From the NCBI RefSeq assembly GCF_017798205.1, contig NZ_CP060010.1, forward strand, positions 2,976,001 to 3,040,000: 64,000 nucleotides of DNA. The letters are read 5' to 3'. Below are positions 62,848 to 64,000 of the stretch, piece by piece. Position 1 is the stretch's first letter; every line of letters starts with the position of its first letter. This DNA is from Cognatishimia activa. GTDB lineage: Bacteria > Pseudomonadota > Alphaproteobacteria > Rhodobacterales > Rhodobacteraceae. The translations under genes were made by a program, and so were the position numbers. The notes below the pieces were generated by a model, which was given only the letters and a program-made list of their open reading frames with translations, had not been told where the DNA came from and searched no databases.

Positions 62848-64000
62848 TCACCCTTTTAGTTCCGTTGGTTCTGAGTGCTCTGCCTGCAAAACAGGCAATG
62901 TGATTTCCGCCATCGCACCGAAATGTTCGTTCCCCGCAAACACAGGCGCATCGAGCAAAGCCAGCGTACCCCCATGTTCTTCGATGATTTTCTTAACGAT
63001 GGGAAGGCCTAGGCCCGTGCCTTTGTCGCGTGTGGTGACATATGGCTCAAAGAGGCGCGCGCGATCTGCAGGTAGGCCGATGCCATTGTCCATGATGCGG
63101 ATGATGCAGGTCTCGTCCTGGGACTCCAACTGGATACGCACTTCGGGCACGAGCCCCTCTGGCGCACCCTTTTGTTGAAACGTTTCAATAGCTTCGCCCG
63201 CATTTTTGATCAAATTCGTCAGCGCCTGCGAGATCATTGTCGCATCAATATTGGCCGGCAAAACGCCTTCTGGAATGTCCAGATCAAAGCGTACATCCGG
63301 CTGCCCCGCGTCCTGCAAAAGCGCTGCATCGCGTAGAATTTGCGCGACGTCATGCACGCGAAGCTCAGGTTCTGGCATGCGCGCAAACTTGCTGAATTCA
63401 TCGACAATCCGCCGAAGATCCTCAGTTTGTCGCACGATCACATCGGTCATCGACATGAGGCTATCTGAGTCTTCGCCCACTTTTGGCGCGAATTTGCGCT
63501 TGATCCGTTCCGCCGAGAGCTGGATCGGCGTGAGTGGATTTTTGATCTCATGGGCAATCCGGCGGGCCACATCGCCCCAAGCCGCCATACGCTGCGCGGT
63601 GACCAGATCAGTGACGTCATCAAAGGCGACAACATAGCCCTCAAGCCCACCTTCATCCGACCGCCGCGTGGCAAAACGCACCAAAAGATTTTCCTGCTGC
63701 CCGCCTCGGATCACTTTGATTTCCTGCTGAGCGACCTCCTGGCCACCGTCACGCATTTCCTCAAAGAGACCGGTGAATTCTGGGATCGACACGGCCAAAG
63801 GCGTCGCGCGATGGGAGCCGTCCCAATGCAACAATCGCTGTGCCGAACGGTTGGCAAAGGTGATCTGCCCGTCATTGTCCAATCCCACAACACCTGAGGT
63901 GACCGAGGTCAGCACAGAGTCAAACAGCCGCTGACGCCGTTCAATCTGTGTCGTGTTGTCCAATAGCGTCTGGCGCTGACCTTTCAGTTGCCGCGTCATC
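62848..64000 (-). CDS. ntrY: Sensor histidine kinase NtrY, C-terminal part (cut by window edge)
   Basis: The visible 383 residues hold the end of the linker after HAMP (MTRQLKGQRQTLL), a PAS domain (about residues 20-125; SVLTSVTSGVVGLDNDGQITFANRSAQ), the HisKA box ARRIAHEIKNPLTPIQLSAERIKRK near residue 145 and the ATPase motifs NLIKNAGEA, MDNGIGLP and GTGLGLPIVKKI. The membrane helices and periplasmic domain lie beyond the window. The stop overlaps or closely precedes the ntrX start, so both are co-translated. Confidence 0.95.
   Translation of the reverse strand, partial: MTRQLKGQRQTLLDNTTQIERRQRLFDSVLTSVTSGVVGLDNDGQITFANRSAQRLLHWDGSHRATPLAVSIPEFTGLFEEMRDGGQEVAQQEIKVIRGGQQENLLVRFATRRSDEGGLEGYVVAFDDVTDLVTAQRMAAWGDVARRIAHEIKNPLTPIQLSAERIKRKFAPKVGEDSDSLMSMTDVIVRQTEDLRRIVDEFSKFARMPEPELRVHDVAQILRDAALLQDAGQPDVRFDLDIPEGVLPANIDATMISQALTNLIKNAGEAIETFQQKGAPEGLVPEVRIQLESQDETCIIRIMDNGIGLPADRARLFEPYVTTRDKGTGLGLPIVKKIIEEHGGTLALLDAPVFAGNEHFGAMAEITLPVLQAEHSEPTELKG

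Overview
The window looks like chromosome of a marine alphaproteobacterium of the Roseobacter group (Rhodobacteraceae). The grounds are moderate-to-high GC, a B12-dependent methionine synthase split into separate proteins, the alphaproteobacterial ATP synthase zeta subunit, heme A synthase of the Cox15 type, the ntrY-ntrX-trkA-trkH-hfq-hflX neighbourhood, an Asp-type (non-zinc) HemB, and a LexA box of the alphaproteobacterial GTTC-N7-GTTC type. No rRNA, tRNA, CRISPR array, prophage or insertion sequence was seen. Almost all of it is dense core-type genome, with short operons on both strands.

Layout. 1-4.4 kb: the end of a methyltetrahydrofolate:corrinoid methyltransferase faces the operon zwf-pgl-pgi (entry to the Entner-Doudoroff/pentose phosphate routes). 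4.4-8.3 kb: an unassigned radical SAM protein and gyrA. 8.3-11.8 kb: M32 carboxypeptidase, ctaA and a TrmJ-type methyltransferase. 11.9-19.4 kb: TfoX-N protein, a ThiE-like protein, a HupE/DUF4198 divergent pair, the pseudouridine catabolic pair psuK-psuG, DUF502, a patatin and bdhA. 19.4-19.8 kb: a gene-free stretch with a good small-RNA candidate. 19.8-26.5 kb: peptide-binding protein, P450 plus membrane hydrolase, ccdA, TusA-like protein and an M20 amidohydrolase. 26.6-29.5 kb: rne, broken by a one-base frameshift in this sequence. 29.9-33.8 kb: HAD phosphatase and the DctB/DctD two-component pair. 33.8-36 kb: purC-purS-purQ and the ATP synthase zeta subunit. 36.3-42.6 kb: an MprF-like protein, then the methionine-synthase locus (bmt, corrinoid protein, DUF1638), with a radical SAM gene on the opposite strand inside it. 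42.7-46.2 kb: AMP-forming ligase, DsbA-like protein and MFS exporter. 46.2-56.2 kb: mfd, hemB, a YSC84 lipoprotein, an esterase, a 3-hydroxyisobutyrate-dehydrogenase-type reductase and a penicillin acylase. 56.2-64 kb: hflX, hfq, trkH, trkA, an inserted lipoprotein gene, ntrX and the end of ntrY.

Most interesting points. (1) The SplB-like radical SAM gene at 39312-40400 has a perfect LexA box 11 bases upstream of its start codon and ends in a sliding-clamp binding motif (QLSLF). This suggests an undescribed SOS-induced, clamp-tethered DNA-repair enzyme. (2) The two methyltransferase parts of the split methionine synthase carry matching Arg-rich C-terminal tails, while the corrinoid protein they must both visit has a strongly acidic N-terminus. 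This suggests electrostatic docking in place of covalent fusion. (3) Both NtrC-family regulators (DctD, NtrX) lack the sigma-54 contact loop GAFTGA. (4) A small RNA with its own promoter and terminator is predicted upstream of bdhA. (5) A dispersed hairpin-plus-motif repeat recurs in intergenic regions. (6) The hupE and DUF4198 genes diverge from a shared CATG, so their start codons overlap.
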